A stretch of 64,000 nt of DNA. Source: UBA4085 sp964556755. Lineage in GTDB: Bacteria > Acidobacteriota > Aminicenantia > Aminicenantales > UBA4085. A program made the position numbers and the translations under genes. The notes beneath the pieces are model-generated. The model worked only from the letters and a program-made list of their open reading frames with translations. It did not search any database and was not told where the DNA came from. Below are positions 25,270 through 34,432 of the stretch, one piece after another; the first letter of the stretch is position 1; each line of letters begins with the position of its first letter. Where the stretch lies: the NCBI GenBank assembly GCA_964556755.1, contig CAZKXI010000003.1, positions 1 through 64,000 of the forward strand. The letters are read 5' to 3'.

Positions 25270-27297
25270 ATGAAGAAAGCCGCCCTCCCGATCCTTGCCG
25301 CTGTTCTCGTCATCATCGCAAATTCGGCTTGCCGGAATTCCGGTTCCGAAGCCCTGACCGTCGCCTCGCCGGACGGGAATCTGGTCGTCACGGTGGCGCT
25401 AAAATCGCTCCCTCAGCCCCACCTGTCCGGCGAAAGGGCGTACTACAAAGTCAGCTACCAGGGCCGGCCGGTGCTGCTCGATTCGGCCCTCGGCCTTGAT
25501 TTCCATGGCGCCCGGCCCATGGACCGGGACTTCGAGGTCCTCGCCACGGACCGCCAGGCGGCGGACTCTACCTGGGAGAATGCCTTCGGGGCGAATCGCC
25601 AAGTCCGCGACCACTACAACCAGATGACCGTGTCGCTGCGCGAGCGCCAAGCCCCCAACCGCCGCGTCGATCTGGTCTTCCGGGCCTATGACGATGGCGT
25701 CGCCCTTCGCTATGTCCTGCCCCGGCAGGACGCCCTCGACCGGTTCGCGCTGCAGGCCGAGAACACCGGCTTCCACTTTTCCCCGGGCGCCTCGGCCTGG
25801 GCCTTGAACATGGGCCGCTTCAACACCCACAACGAGGGCGAGTACCTCCCCGTCCGCCTGGACGAGATCAAGCCTTCCGACGTCGTCAATCTGCCGCTGC
25901 TCGTCCGCATCCCCGACGGGCCCTGGGTCGCGCTCCTTGAAGCGGACCTGAAAGACTACGCCAACATGTACGTCAGCGGAGTCCGCGGCGCGCCCGACGC
26001 CTTGATCAGCCGGCTGTGCCTTCCCCCGCGCAAGGAGAGCGTGGCTCGCAATATCCCCTGGAGCCAATATCACGCCCTCGAGCAGCCCGTCGTCGCCGCG
26101 ACGCCGATATCCACGCCGTGGCGCGTCCTGATGATCGCGCCGACGCCCGGCCGGCTGATCGAGACCAAGGATATCGTCCTGAACCTCAACCCGCCCTGCG
26201 CCATCCCCGACACCTCCTGGATCAAGCCCGGCCTGTCCGCCTGGGACTGGTGGACGGAAAGCTTCGCCCGCAATGTGCCTTTCAAGCCCGGCATGAACAC
26301 GGCCACTATGAAGCACTACATCGACTTCGCCGGTCGCCACGGCTTTCCCTACATGCTGATCGACGGCGGCTGGCACACGGAGGACGTCTGCAAGCCCGTC
26401 CCGGCCATCGACATGCCCGCTCTCCTGGCCCACGCCAAGTCCCGCAACGTCCGGCTGGTGCTGTGGGTCGAGTGGGTCGCCTTCGAGAAGAAGCTGGAGG
26501 AGGCCCTGGACCTCTTCGAGGCCTGGGGCGTGGCCGGCTTCAAGATCGACGGCATGAACCGCGACGACCAGGAGATGGTCAACCTGACCACGAAATGGGT
26601 TAGCAAGGCGGCCGAGCATCACTTGCTGATCGACCTCCACGGCGCCTACAAGGAGACCGGCCTGCGGCGGACGTATCCCAACCTGGTCGGGGTGGAGGCC
26701 GTCATGGGGCTGGAATACAGCCTCTGGAGCGAGCGGATCACCCCCGAGTACGACGTGACCATCCCCTTCACCCGGATGCTGGCCGGGCCCATGGACTTCA
26801 CCCCCGGCGCCTTCCGCAATGCCGCCCGCGGGCAGTTCGAGGCCCGCGGCCGCGAGCCCATGGCCCAGGGAACGCGGGCCCATCAGCTGGCCGCCTACGT
26901 CGTCTACGAGGCGCCCCTGGGGATGCTGGCCGATTACCCGGAGGCCTATGAAGGCCAGCCGGGGCTGGAGCTTATCGAGAAGGTGCCCACCGTCTGGGAC
27001 GAGACGAAAGTGCTGAGCGGCTACCCCGGAGAGTCCATCGTGATGGCCCGCCGCAAGGGCGACGTCTGGTATCTGGGCGCCATGACCAACTGGGATGCGC
27101 GCGAGGTGGCCATCCCGCTCGAGTTTCTGGGATCCGGCGAATATGAGGCCCGTGTCTTCGCCGACGGCCCGGAGGCGGCCCGCGAGGGGACCAGCCTGAG
27201 CATCGAAACCAAGGCGTTCAAGGCCGGTGACTCCCTGGCCGCTCGCCTGGCCCCCGGCGGCGGTTTGGCCGTCATCCTGACGCCGACGGGTTCCTAG
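25270..27297 (+). CDS. Glycoside hydrolase family 97 lipoprotein
   Basis: The product has 675 residues. The signal peptide ends in a lipobox (IIANSAC, lipidated Cys about 21), so it is probably attached to a membrane facing the periplasm. The N-terminal GH97 beta-supersandwich (LTVASPDGNLVVTVAL, FRAYDDGVALRYVLP) is followed by the TIM barrel (MLIDGGWH, VRLVLWVEW, GFKIDGMNRDDQEMV, LLIDLHGAYKETGLRRTYPN) and a small C-terminal domain. The Asp in KIDGMNRDD lies where retaining GH97 alpha-galactosidases have their nucleophile, but telling the retaining from the inverting alpha-glucosidase class needs an alignment. It hydrolyses alpha-linked glucose or galactose. Confidence 0.93.
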   Translation: MKKAALPILAAVLVIIANSACRNSGSEALTVASPDGNLVVTVALKSLPQPHLSGERAYYKVSYQGRPVLLDSALGLDFHGARPMDRDFEVLATDRQAADSTWENAFGANRQVRDHYNQMTVSLRERQAPNRRVDLVFRAYDDGVALRYVLPRQDALDRFALQAENTGFHFSPGASAWALNMGRFNTHNEGEYLPVRLDEIKPSDVVNLPLLVRIPDGPWVALLEADLKDYANMYVSGVRGAPDALISRLCLPPRKESVARNIPWSQYHALEQPVVAATPISTPWRVLMIAPTPGRLIETKDIVLNLNPPCAIPDTSWIKPGLSAWDWWTESFARNVPFKPGMNTATMKHYIDFAGRHGFPYMLIDGGWHTEDVCKPVPAIDMPALLAHAKSRNVRLVLWVEWVAFEKKLEEALDLFEAWGVAGFKIDGMNRDDQEMVNLTTKWVSKAAEHHLLIDLHGAYKETGLRRTYPNLVGVEAVMGLEYSLWSERITPEYDVTIPFTRMLAGPMDFTPGAFRNAARGQFEARGREPMAQGTRAHQLAAYVVYEAPLGMLADYPEAYEGQPGLELIEKVPTVWDETKVLSGYPGESIVMARRKGDVWYLGAMTNWDAREVAIPLEFLGSGEYEARVFADGPEAAREGTSLSIETKAFKAGDSLAARLAPGGGLAVILTPTGS

Positions 27298-27361
27298 CCG
27301 TCCCGGAAGATTTTACCGGCGTTGTTCGCGCCCCGTCCTCGCGACCCTCCCTCCGTCTTCC

Positions 27362-27386
27362 CGGCCGGATTTCTTGATGCCGGCCG
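27362..27386. terminator. Short GC-rich hairpin between convergent genes
   Basis: CGGCCGG (27362-27368) pairs with CCGGCCG (27380-27386) across an 11-nt loop, in the 103-bp gap between the convergent GH97 gene and the LTxxQ gene. There is no T tract; in DNA this GC-rich such stems arise easily, so this is tentative. Confidence 0.3.
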
Positions 27387-27400
27387 CCAAAGGCCGGGAG

Positions 27401-28651
27401 CTACCGGGACAGAGATCCAGGGCGGGCGGGACCGAAGAGGAAGTCCGTGCTGGGGATCTCGGGCATCGGGATGGGATCGGCGTAGAGGTAAGCGCCCTGG
27501 GGCGAGAGGCCTCCGATCATCTGCCGCCGGGCCGCCTGCAGGAGGGCCGTCTGCGACGGCGTCAGGGCCCGCCCCACGGCCGTGAAATGCATCGCATAGC
27601 GATAGACGATCGCGCCGTCCAGCCGCCCGTAGCGGCCCATCCAGTCCATGACCCGGGCGGCGTCGATCGTCAAGCCCGCGCGCGCGCGGCGAAGCTCGGC
27701 GGCGATAAGCTCCCGCACGTTCACGATCTCAGCCAAGTCGGATCTCTGCAGGTCGACCAGGCTGGTGATTGTCGAGGCTTGGCTGGGCGTCAGGATCGAG
27801 AGGCAGCGCTCGCCCATGTCTCCGGTCAGGGCCGTGTCGATCGTATAATCAGGGTTTCCGACGGCGGGGGCGTCCTTGAGATAGAACGATCCGAAATAGG
27901 TGCCCTGCCTCTCCGGGCAGAAGTAGACGTCGGCCTCCAGCGAGCCCGCGTACCAGCTGAATAGGTCTCCGGCGTAGGTCATGATGGCGACCTGGACATC
28001 GTGTGAGTAGGCCCGCTTGTCGAGCTGGTCGGGCAGATTGGGCCAAGTCAGCATGCCCTTGCCTCTCAGGGCGTCCAGATAGGCCCGCTGACCGTCCGTT
28101 AAGCGCGACAGGATGCCGCCCATGACCGCGGCCCGTTCCAGGCTGATCATCCCATCGAGCCGGTAGAGATCGGCTGAGTAGTTTTCGACCGCGGACTGCG
28201 AAAGAACGGGCTTCCCCTCCGGCGTCGCGCCTTGGAGCAAGCGCCGGAAGGCCTGCATCAAGGGGAAGCGGTCGAGCGCGTACTGACGGATCGACGCGAC
28301 CTGCGACTCGGCCAGGGCGGCCAGCTCGTCCCTTTGAGCCGGTGTGAGCACGAAGAGCATGTTGTTGGCGGCCCGGGTCAGAAAATCCGTGTTGTGGCCC
28401 ATCCCGGTGGGATCGTTGTCGCGCAGGAGCTGGAAGCCCCAGAAATCGGCCACCTTGCCGGGCGGGAAGAAAGAATCGGCGCCCAGGCTGCCTGTCCAGA
28501 AGCCTAGGGCGTCGAAGGCGATGGTGTTCCTCTGGGCCTCGTCGGATAGGGTCTGGTTGATGTCGGCCGCGGCGTCCGGAGCCTGGGGCCTGGCCGAAGA
28601 CTGGAGCGCGACGGCCGCGGCGAGGGCGAGTAAAATGAGACGCTTGTTCAT
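27401..28651 (-). CDS. Secreted protein with four LTxxQ motifs, divergent from a two-component system
   Basis: It starts at 28651 after GGAGGAACC; 416 residues with a signal peptide (LILLALAAAVALQSSA). Four exact LTxxQ motifs occur: LTPAQ (102-106), LTDGQ (184-188), LTPSQ (287-291) and LTPSQ (363-367), each starting an Arg/Ala-rich helix. LTxxQ is the signature of the periplasmic stress proteins Spy and CpxP, which carry two. The regular spacing here suggests an expanded version. In enterobacteria cpxP is divergent from cpxRA, and this gene is likewise divergent from a response regulator/histidine kinase pair. It could be a periplasmic chaperone or sensor modulator. Overall sequence similarity to Spy/CpxP is low, so homology is not proven. 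Confidence 0.7.
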   Translation of the reverse strand: MNKRLILLALAAAVALQSSARPQAPDAAADINQTLSDEAQRNTIAFDALGFWTGSLGADSFFPPGKVADFWGFQLLRDNDPTGMGHNTDFLTRAANNMLFVLTPAQRDELAALAESQVASIRQYALDRFPLMQAFRRLLQGATPEGKPVLSQSAVENYSADLYRLDGMISLERAAVMGGILSRLTDGQRAYLDALRGKGMLTWPNLPDQLDKRAYSHDVQVAIMTYAGDLFSWYAGSLEADVYFCPERQGTYFGSFYLKDAPAVGNPDYTIDTALTGDMGERCLSILTPSQASTITSLVDLQRSDLAEIVNVRELIAAELRRARAGLTIDAARVMDWMGRYGRLDGAIVYRYAMHFTAVGRALTPSQTALLQAARRQMIGGLSPQGAYLYADPIPMPEIPSTDFLFGPARPGSLSR

Positions 28652-28682
28652 GTCGGTTCCTCCGCGGCGACACGATAAAACA

Positions 28683-28734
28683 GGCGACCTTAAGCCGGCG
28701 TGAAGGTTCGGCTTCATGACGTCTTAAGGTCGCC
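28683..28734. promoter_or_regulatory. 12-bp perfect inverted repeat in the divergent promoter region
   Basis: GGCGACCTTAAG (28683-28694) and CTTAAGGTCGCC (28723-28734) form a perfect interrupted palindrome in the 137-bp gap between the LTxxQ gene and the response regulator. An inner TGAAG/CTTCA pair lies in the 28-bp centre. The position suits an operator for autoregulation by the adjacent OmpR-type regulator; a hairpin in the transcript is an alternative. Confidence 0.5.
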
Positions 28735-28788
28735 GGCGAGACAATGGCGGAGGGAGCGGCCTTGAGCTATGCTAGGCCCTGACGCGCC

Positions 28789-29439
28789 ATGCGATTGCTA
28801 GTCATTGAAGACGAAGCCGATCTTCTGGCCGGGCTGTCACGGGCCCTCCGCGAGGAAGGCTACGCCGTCGACGCCGCGCCCGACGGCGAGGAAGGCTTGC
28901 TCCGGGCCGAAGCCGTCGACTACGACGTCGTCATTCTCGACGTCCTGCTGCCCCGTCTGGACGGCTGGGAAGTCCTGCGGCGCCTGCGCCGAGCCAAGGC
29001 GACCCCGGTCCTGATGCTGACGGCCCGCAACGCGCCGTGCGACCGCGTTCGCGGCCTCGACGCCGGAGCCGACGACTATCTGCCCAAGCCCTTCGACCTG
29101 GAGGAGCTGTTTGCCCGCCTGCGCGCCCTCATCCGGCGCTCCGCGGGGCGGCCGGCCAATGCGGTCGAGGTCGGCAACTTTACCCTCGACCTGGCCGCCA
29201 GGATCGTTGCCCGCGACGGCGCGCCGGTCGCCCTTACGGCCCGCGAGTACGCGCTGTTCGAGTATCTGGTCCTTCACCGCGGCGAGGTCGTCTCCCGCAC
29301 GGCGCTCTACGACCATCTGTTCGACGAGAACGAGGACTCCCTGTCGAATTTGCTCGACGTCCATGTCTCCAATCTGAGACGAAAGCTCGGGCCGGACATG
29401 ATCCAGACCCGGCGCGGGCTCGGCTACATCATCCCATGA
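28789..29439 (+). CDS. OmpR/PhoB-family response regulator
   Basis: The product has 216 residues. The receiver domain has the acidic pair ED at 7-8, phospho-acceptor D51 in ILDVLLP, the conserved Thr/Ser in MLTAR and Lys in PKPF. The C-terminal winged helix (ALTAREYALFEYLVLHRGEVVSR ... VHVSNLRRKLG ... TRRGLGYII) is a standard Trans_Reg_C DNA-binding domain. The 3' end overlaps the kinase start by 4 nt (ATGA). It probably controls the divergent LTxxQ gene and its own operon; target genes are not otherwise evident. Confidence 0.95.
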   Translation: MRLLVIEDEADLLAGLSRALREEGYAVDAAPDGEEGLLRAEAVDYDVVILDVLLPRLDGWEVLRRLRRAKATPVLMLTARNAPCDRVRGLDAGADDYLPKPFDLEELFARLRALIRRSAGRPANAVEVGNFTLDLAARIVARDGAPVALTAREYALFEYLVLHRGEVVSRTALYDHLFDENEDSLSNLLDVHVSNLRRKLGPDMIQTRRGLGYIIP

Positions 29440-30863
29440 GACGCTTGGGATCGATCCGCTGGCGGCTTCAGCTCTGGCACGGCCTGCTGCTGGCCGTCGT
29501 GCTGGGAGGATTCCTGCTGACCGCGTGGCGTCTGGAGCGGGCCACTCTCCTGGAGCGCGTCGATCAGGAGCTCGAGGAGCGAATCTCGGTTCTATCCGGA
29601 GCCCTGCGGGCCGGTCCGCAGGAGGCTCCCAGCGCGCGGCCGGAGCCCGGGGCGGATCCCCTCCTCACTGAGCCGCGGCCGGCTCCTGACGAGCCGGCCG
29701 GGCTTCGGGATCTGCGCCTTCCGCCCCGGGACGCCCGGCTCTTTGAGGGCCGGCCGGAACAGATGTTCTACTATGTCATCTGGGGCCGGGCCGACTCGGC
29801 GCGCTCCGAAGGCGCTCCGAACGAGGTGCCGCCGCCCCGGCGGATCGGCGGGCCGAGAGATTCCCGGCTTCGCGGCACCCTGCGCGAGCGGTATCATTTT
29901 GCGCCGCCCGTCGATTGTATCCTGGTCGGGCGGGACATCCGGTCCGATCTGGCCGATTTGCGGCGAACGATGGGCTGGCTCATGGCCGCCGGCGCGGTCG
30001 TGCTCCTTTTCGGGATCGCCGGCGGGTGGTGGGTTTCCGGCCGGGCCTTGCGGCCGATCCGCGACATCAGCGAGGCGGCGGCCCGGATCGCGGAGGGCGA
30101 CCTCAGCCGCCGGATTCGCGCCAGGGAAGCGAGAAGCGAGCTCGATGATCTAGTCCGGGTTCTCAACGAGACGTTCTCCCGGCTACAATCCAGCTTCGCC
30201 CGCCAGGCCCGCTTCACCGCCGACGCCTCACACGAGCTACGCACGCCGGTGTCCGTGATTTTAACGCAAACCCAGTCCGCCCTGGCCCGCGAGCGGGCGC
30301 CGGCCGAATACCGGGAGAGCCTGGCCGCCTGCCAGCGCGCCGCCCAGCGCGTGCGGCGCCTCATCGACTCCCTCCTCCTGCTGGCCCGATTGGATTCCGG
30401 GCCGGCCGCCGCCCGCCGGCCCTGCGCTCTGGACCAGATCGCGGCCGAGGCGGCCGACCTCGTGCGGCCTCTGGCCGCGGAGAGAGGGGTTGATCTGGAG
30501 ATCGAGACCGAGCCGGCTCCCTGCCGGGGCGGCGCCGACGAGCTAGTCCAGGTCGCCTCCAATCTCCTCTCGAACGCCGTCGAATACAACCGGCCCGGCG
30601 GCAAGGTCCTTGTCCGGGTCCGCCGCGAGGCCGAGGCCGCCGTCCTGGAAGTGATCGATAACGGAATCGGAATCGACCCGGCCGAGATGCCGCACGTCTT
30701 TGAGCGCTTTTTTCGGGCTGATCGGGCCCGCCAGGCGGAGGGCGGCCACGTCGGCTTGGGTCTGGCGATCAGCAAAGGCATCGTCGAAGCCCATGGCGGA
30801 GCGATCCTCGCCGCCTCCCGGCCGGGGATGGGCAGCACATTCACCGTCCGAATCCCGCGCTGA
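29436..30863 (+). CDS. Sensor histidine kinase, HAMP type
   Basis: The product has 475 residues and is translationally coupled to the regulator. TM1 (LLLAVVLGGFLLTAW) and TM2 (AAGAVVLLFGIAGGWWVSG) flank a periplasmic domain of about 145 residues rich in Pro/Arg/Glu. A HAMP linker follows (RALRPIRDISEAAARIAEGDLSRR), then HisKA with the H-box ASHELRTP, then a HATPase domain with N-box (SNLLSNAVEYN) and G-boxes (DNGIGI, GLGLAI). This is an EnvZ/CpxA-like layout. Signal is unknown; the divergent LTxxQ protein would be a natural periplasmic input. Confidence 0.94.
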   Translation: MRRLGSIRWRLQLWHGLLLAVVLGGFLLTAWRLERATLLERVDQELEERISVLSGALRAGPQEAPSARPEPGADPLLTEPRPAPDEPAGLRDLRLPPRDARLFEGRPEQMFYYVIWGRADSARSEGAPNEVPPPRRIGGPRDSRLRGTLRERYHFAPPVDCILVGRDIRSDLADLRRTMGWLMAAGAVVLLFGIAGGWWVSGRALRPIRDISEAAARIAEGDLSRRIRAREARSELDDLVRVLNETFSRLQSSFARQARFTADASHELRTPVSVILTQTQSALARERAPAEYRESLAACQRAAQRVRRLIDSLLLLARLDSGPAAARRPCALDQIAAEAADLVRPLAAERGVDLEIETEPAPCRGGADELVQVASNLLSNAVEYNRPGGKVLVRVRREAEAAVLEVIDNGIGIDPAEMPHVFERFFRADRARQAEGGHVGLGLAISKGIVEAHGGAILAASRPGMGSTFTVRIPR

Positions 30864-30944
30864 GGCCTTCTCGGCCGAATTGTCAGATCGGGAGCGTCCG
30901 GCATAGAATGTCGAATGTGATGACCTGACTCCTTGGAGCCTCCC

Positions 30945-33233
30945 ATGCGCAAGACGATCGTCCTGGCATCCGTTCTTGGGCTGACCGGCCTCTCCGGAGC
31001 GTTCGCCATGCCGGCGGCCGACTGGATTCTCCGCTACGACAAGCCGGCCCAAAGCTGGAACGAAGCCCTACCCGTCGGCAGCGGCCGCCTGGGGGCCATG
31101 ATCTTCGGCGGCGTCTCCCGGGAGCGGATCCAGTTCAACGAGGACACCCTCTGGCAAGGCCGGCCTCATGACTATACTCATTCCGGCGCGGCGGAGTCGT
31201 TGCCGGAGATCCGCCGCCTCCTCTTCGCCGGCCGGCCGAGAGAAGCCGAGGCCCTGGCCATGGAGCGCTTCATGAGCGTCCCCCTCGGCCAGATGGCCTA
31301 CCAGCCCTTCGGGGATCTCATCCTCGAATTCCCCGGACACGAGGCTTTCTCGGACTACGAGCGGAGCCTCGATATCGGGCAGGCTCTCAGCGCGGTCCGC
31401 TATAAAGTCGACGGGACGCTCTTCACCCGCGAGGTCTTCGCCAGCGCGCCCGATCGGGTCATCGCGGTCCGCATCACGGCGGACAGGAAGAAGGCTCTCG
31501 CCTTCTCGGCGCGGCTGGAGACTCCGCACGCGGCCAAGAGCCTGGAGACGGGCGGCGACCGCCAGACGCTCGCTCTATCGGTCAAGGACGGGGCCCTCAA
31601 GGGCGCGGCCCGCATCATCGTCCAAAGCGACGGGGAGGCCCGGGCCGCGGGGGAGAAGATCGAGGTGGCGGGCGCGAGCCAGGCTACGATCTACCTGGCC
31701 GCGGCCACGAATTTCGTCTCCTACAAGGATGTCAGCGGCGATCCCGCCGCCCGTGTTCAGTCCGACCTGGAAAAGGTCGCCTGGTCGTCCTTCCGGCAGA
31801 TCCGGTCCCGCCACATCGCGGATTACCGCGCTCTTTTCGGCCGCTTCGACATCGGCTTGGGCGCCAATGACCGCGAGGCGCTGACCATCGACCGGCGGCT
31901 GCGGATGTTTCCCGAGTCGCCCGGCGATCCCGGCCTGGTGGCCCTTTATGTCCAATTCGGCCGCTACCTGATGATCTCCTCGAGCCGGCCCGGATCCCAG
32001 CCCGCCACCCTGCAGGGCCTCTGGAACCAGGACCTCGATCCGGCCTGGGGCAGCAAGTATACGACCAACATCAACGCCGAGATGAACTACTGGCCGGCGG
32101 AGACGACGAACCTGGCCGACTGCGCCGAGCCGTTCTTCCGCCTGGTCGAGGAGTGCGCCGAGACGGGCCGGGCCACGGCCCTAACCCACTACGGGGCCGA
32201 AGGCTGGGTCCTCCACCACAACACCGACATCTGGCGCGGCACGGCGCCCATCAACCACGCCAATCACGGCATCTGGCAAGGCGGGAGCGGCTGGGTCAGC
32301 CGGCATCTCTGGGAGCATTTTCTCTTCACCCGGGACGTCGAATTTCTGAGGCGGAGGGCCTGGCCGGTGATGAGGGAGGCGGCCCGCTTCTATGCCGCGG
32401 TTCTCGTCCCCGACCCCAAGACCGGCGCGCTCATCAGCGCCCCGTCGAATTCGCCCGAGATCGGCGGCCTGGTCGCCGGCCCGACGATGGACCACCAGAT
32501 CATCCGGTCGCTCCTCGAAGCTTGCGTCGAGGCCTCGGCCATCCTGGGCGAGGACAAGGACTTGGCTGATAAGCTGGCCCTCCTGATCCCGCGTATTTCC
32601 CCGAACCGGGTCGGCCGCTTGGGACAGCTGCAAGAGTGGATGGAGGACGTGGACGATCCCGAGGAGCATCATCGTCATGTCTCCCATCTGTGGGGCGTCC
32701 ACCCCGGCGCCGACATCACCTGGGAGAGGTCGCCGGAGCTGATGAAGGCGGCCCGCCAGTCGCTCCTCTTTCGCGGCGACGAGGGGACGGGCTGGAGCCT
32801 GGCCTGGAAGATCAACCTGTGGGCCCGATTTCTTGACGGCGACCGGGGCTACGGCCTGCTCAAGCTCCTCTTCCGGGTCAAGGACGAGGCCGGCGGGGGG
32901 GGCGGTGGTTCCTACATCAACCTCTTCGACTCCCACCCGCCCTTCCAGATCGACGGCAATTTCGGGGCCGCGGCCGGCATCGTGGAAATGCTGGTCCAGT
33001 CGCACCAGGGCTTCATCGACATCCTGCCAGCCCTGCCCAAGTCCCTGCCCTCGGGCTTCCTGCGCGGGGTGCGGGCCAGGGGCGGATTCGAGCTGGATGT
33101 GGAGTGGAGGGACGGCAAGCCGGTCCGTGTTTCCGTCCTTTCGCTGGCCGGCCAGCCGTGCCGGATCAGGATCCATGGCGAGATGCGCGAGCTCCCCACG
33201 GAAAAAGGAAAGCGGTACGTTCTCTTGGGGTGA
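30945..33233 (+). CDS. Secreted GH95 alpha-L-fucosidase
   Basis: The ATG at 30945 (after GGAG) gives 762 residues with a signal peptide ending near AFA. Landmarks of GH95 are the N-domain opening (LRYDKPAQSWNEALPVGSGRLGAMIFGG, shown in part), NEDTLWQG, the barrel motifs LQGLWNQD and HHNTDIWRGTAPIN, SAPSNSPE containing a probable catalytic Glu, and FQIDGNFGAAAGI near the end. GH95 enzymes are inverting 1,2-alpha-L-fucosidases (some act on galactose). The gene lies 81 bp after the histidine kinase on the same strand and is likely in the same transcription unit or has its own weak promoter. Confidence 0.94.
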   Translation: MRKTIVLASVLGLTGLSGAFAMPAADWILRYDKPAQSWNEALPVGSGRLGAMIFGGVSRERIQFNEDTLWQGRPHDYTHSGAAESLPEIRRLLFAGRPREAEALAMERFMSVPLGQMAYQPFGDLILEFPGHEAFSDYERSLDIGQALSAVRYKVDGTLFTREVFASAPDRVIAVRITADRKKALAFSARLETPHAAKSLETGGDRQTLALSVKDGALKGAARIIVQSDGEARAAGEKIEVAGASQATIYLAAATNFVSYKDVSGDPAARVQSDLEKVAWSSFRQIRSRHIADYRALFGRFDIGLGANDREALTIDRRLRMFPESPGDPGLVALYVQFGRYLMISSSRPGSQPATLQGLWNQDLDPAWGSKYTTNINAEMNYWPAETTNLADCAEPFFRLVEECAETGRATALTHYGAEGWVLHHNTDIWRGTAPINHANHGIWQGGSGWVSRHLWEHFLFTRDVEFLRRRAWPVMREAARFYAAVLVPDPKTGALISAPSNSPEIGGLVAGPTMDHQIIRSLLEACVEASAILGEDKDLADKLALLIPRISPNRVGRLGQLQEWMEDVDDPEEHHRHVSHLWGVHPGADITWERSPELMKAARQSLLFRGDEGTGWSLAWKINLWARFLDGDRGYGLLKLLFRVKDEAGGGGGGSYINLFDSHPPFQIDGNFGAAAGIVEMLVQSHQGFIDILPALPKSLPSGFLRGVRARGGFELDVEWRDGKPVRVSVLSLAGQPCRIRIHGEMRELPTEKGKRYVLLG

Positions 33234-33321
33234 CGAGCGCTTCGAGCGGTTGTCCGTGCCGCGCGACAGGTCCAAGGCGTTAGGAGGATGGGTCCACGGG
33301 ACTTCCATCCAACGTCGCGGA

Positions 33322-34323
33322 TCAGGGCCCTGCCTGCCGTTCCGCCGGGGCGGATGCTGGCACCGGAGCGGAGAAGATCATCCTGCCGGCGTCGTCGAAG
33401 ACGGTCACCCGCTCTCCGGGCGAAAGGGACAGAAGCTCCAGACTGACCGAAAAAGCCGTCAGCTCGTCCCTTCCTCCGATCGCATGGCCCGCGGCATCCT
33501 GGCCGTCCCAATAGACGATCTGGACCGCCGGGAAGGCCTTCTCGTCCAGGACGACGCGGCTCCGCCCGCTCAGCTCGACCCGGCAGGCGCCGCTCGGCCG
33601 GGAGGCCGCCGGCCGCTGGATGCGGGCGTTGCCGGAGGCCGTCGTCCACTCGGCCTTGAAATCCTTGACCGCGCCCTTGTCGTATCGAAAGCTCACTAAG
33701 AGTGCGGGCAGATCGGCCCGTACGTCCTCATCCAGGATCTGCTGGGCCATTTCGATGTGCTGATCGCTGGAGCCTATCCCCACCTTGGCGATCAGAACGG
33801 CGCCGGGGTCCTCTCCCTCCTTGGCCTCCTTGAGGGCGGCCTCCTCCAGCTCGGCATAGGTTCGTCCCAAGTAGACGTGGGCCATGCGCAGGCGGGCGTC
33901 GCGCTGCAGAGCCAGCAGGAAGCGGCGGCGGGCGGTCTCCCAATCGGCCTGGCGGTAGGCCAGCACGCCGAGGCTGTAGTGGACGGCGGCTTCGGCCCCG
34001 GCGGCCTGGGAAACCGGCGCGGTCGCGTCCAGGTCCGCGGCGAGCTTGAAGTAGATCGGCTCGTCGCGCCGCGAGGGCGGCAGACCGGCGGTCGAGGACG
34101 TGTAGGGAGATGCGTCCCTGAGCGCGGGGGGCAGGGCGGCCAGGGCGGCGGCGAGGTCGCCTTTTTCGGCGGCCTCATAGAAAGCGCCGAAATCCGGCCC
34201 TTTGGCTTGGCCGGGCGCAGGGCCGGAGCCGGTGCTTCCGCACGCCATGATCGCCAGGGCCGTCAGGGCTGCGGCCGGGACGACTCCGAGAGATCCATGA
34301 AGACGTCGGCGGAACTCGGGCAT
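33322..34323 (-). CDS. TPR-like lipoprotein of unknown function
   Basis: It starts at 34323 behind CAGGAGGG; 333 residues. The signal peptide ends in lipobox ALAIMAC, so it is a lipoprotein. Residues about 45-190 contain helical repeats like TPRs (FYEAAEKGDLAAALAAL, AEAAVHYSLGVLAYRQADWETARRRFLLAL, AHVYLGRTYAELEEAAL). The C-terminal third is a beta-rich stretch (FRYDKGAVKDFKAEW, RVTVFDDAGRMIF). Probably a periplasmic scaffold or assembly factor. It is convergent with the GH95 gene; no partner is obvious. Confidence 0.7.
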   Translation of the reverse strand: MPEFRRRLHGSLGVVPAAALTALAIMACGSTGSGPAPGQAKGPDFGAFYEAAEKGDLAAALAALPPALRDASPYTSSTAGLPPSRRDEPIYFKLAADLDATAPVSQAAGAEAAVHYSLGVLAYRQADWETARRRFLLALQRDARLRMAHVYLGRTYAELEEAALKEAKEGEDPGAVLIAKVGIGSSDQHIEMAQQILDEDVRADLPALLVSFRYDKGAVKDFKAEWTTASGNARIQRPAASRPSGACRVELSGRSRVVLDEKAFPAVQIVYWDGQDAAGHAIGGRDELTAFSVSLELLSLSPGERVTVFDDAGRMIFSAPVPASAPAERQAGP

Positions 34324-34432
34324 GATTCCCTCCTGCGTGTGGCCCCACGATAGGCCAGGATGGGAGGGGGAGTCAAGGACTTGGCCTCCCGGTCGGCCGG
34401 CGCGGGGCGCGCGGAGACAGGCGATCGATCCT

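Noticed and set aside
30933..30944. TTG start for the GH95 gene
   Set aside because: ATG at 30945 has a usable GGAG and gives a cleaner signal peptide.
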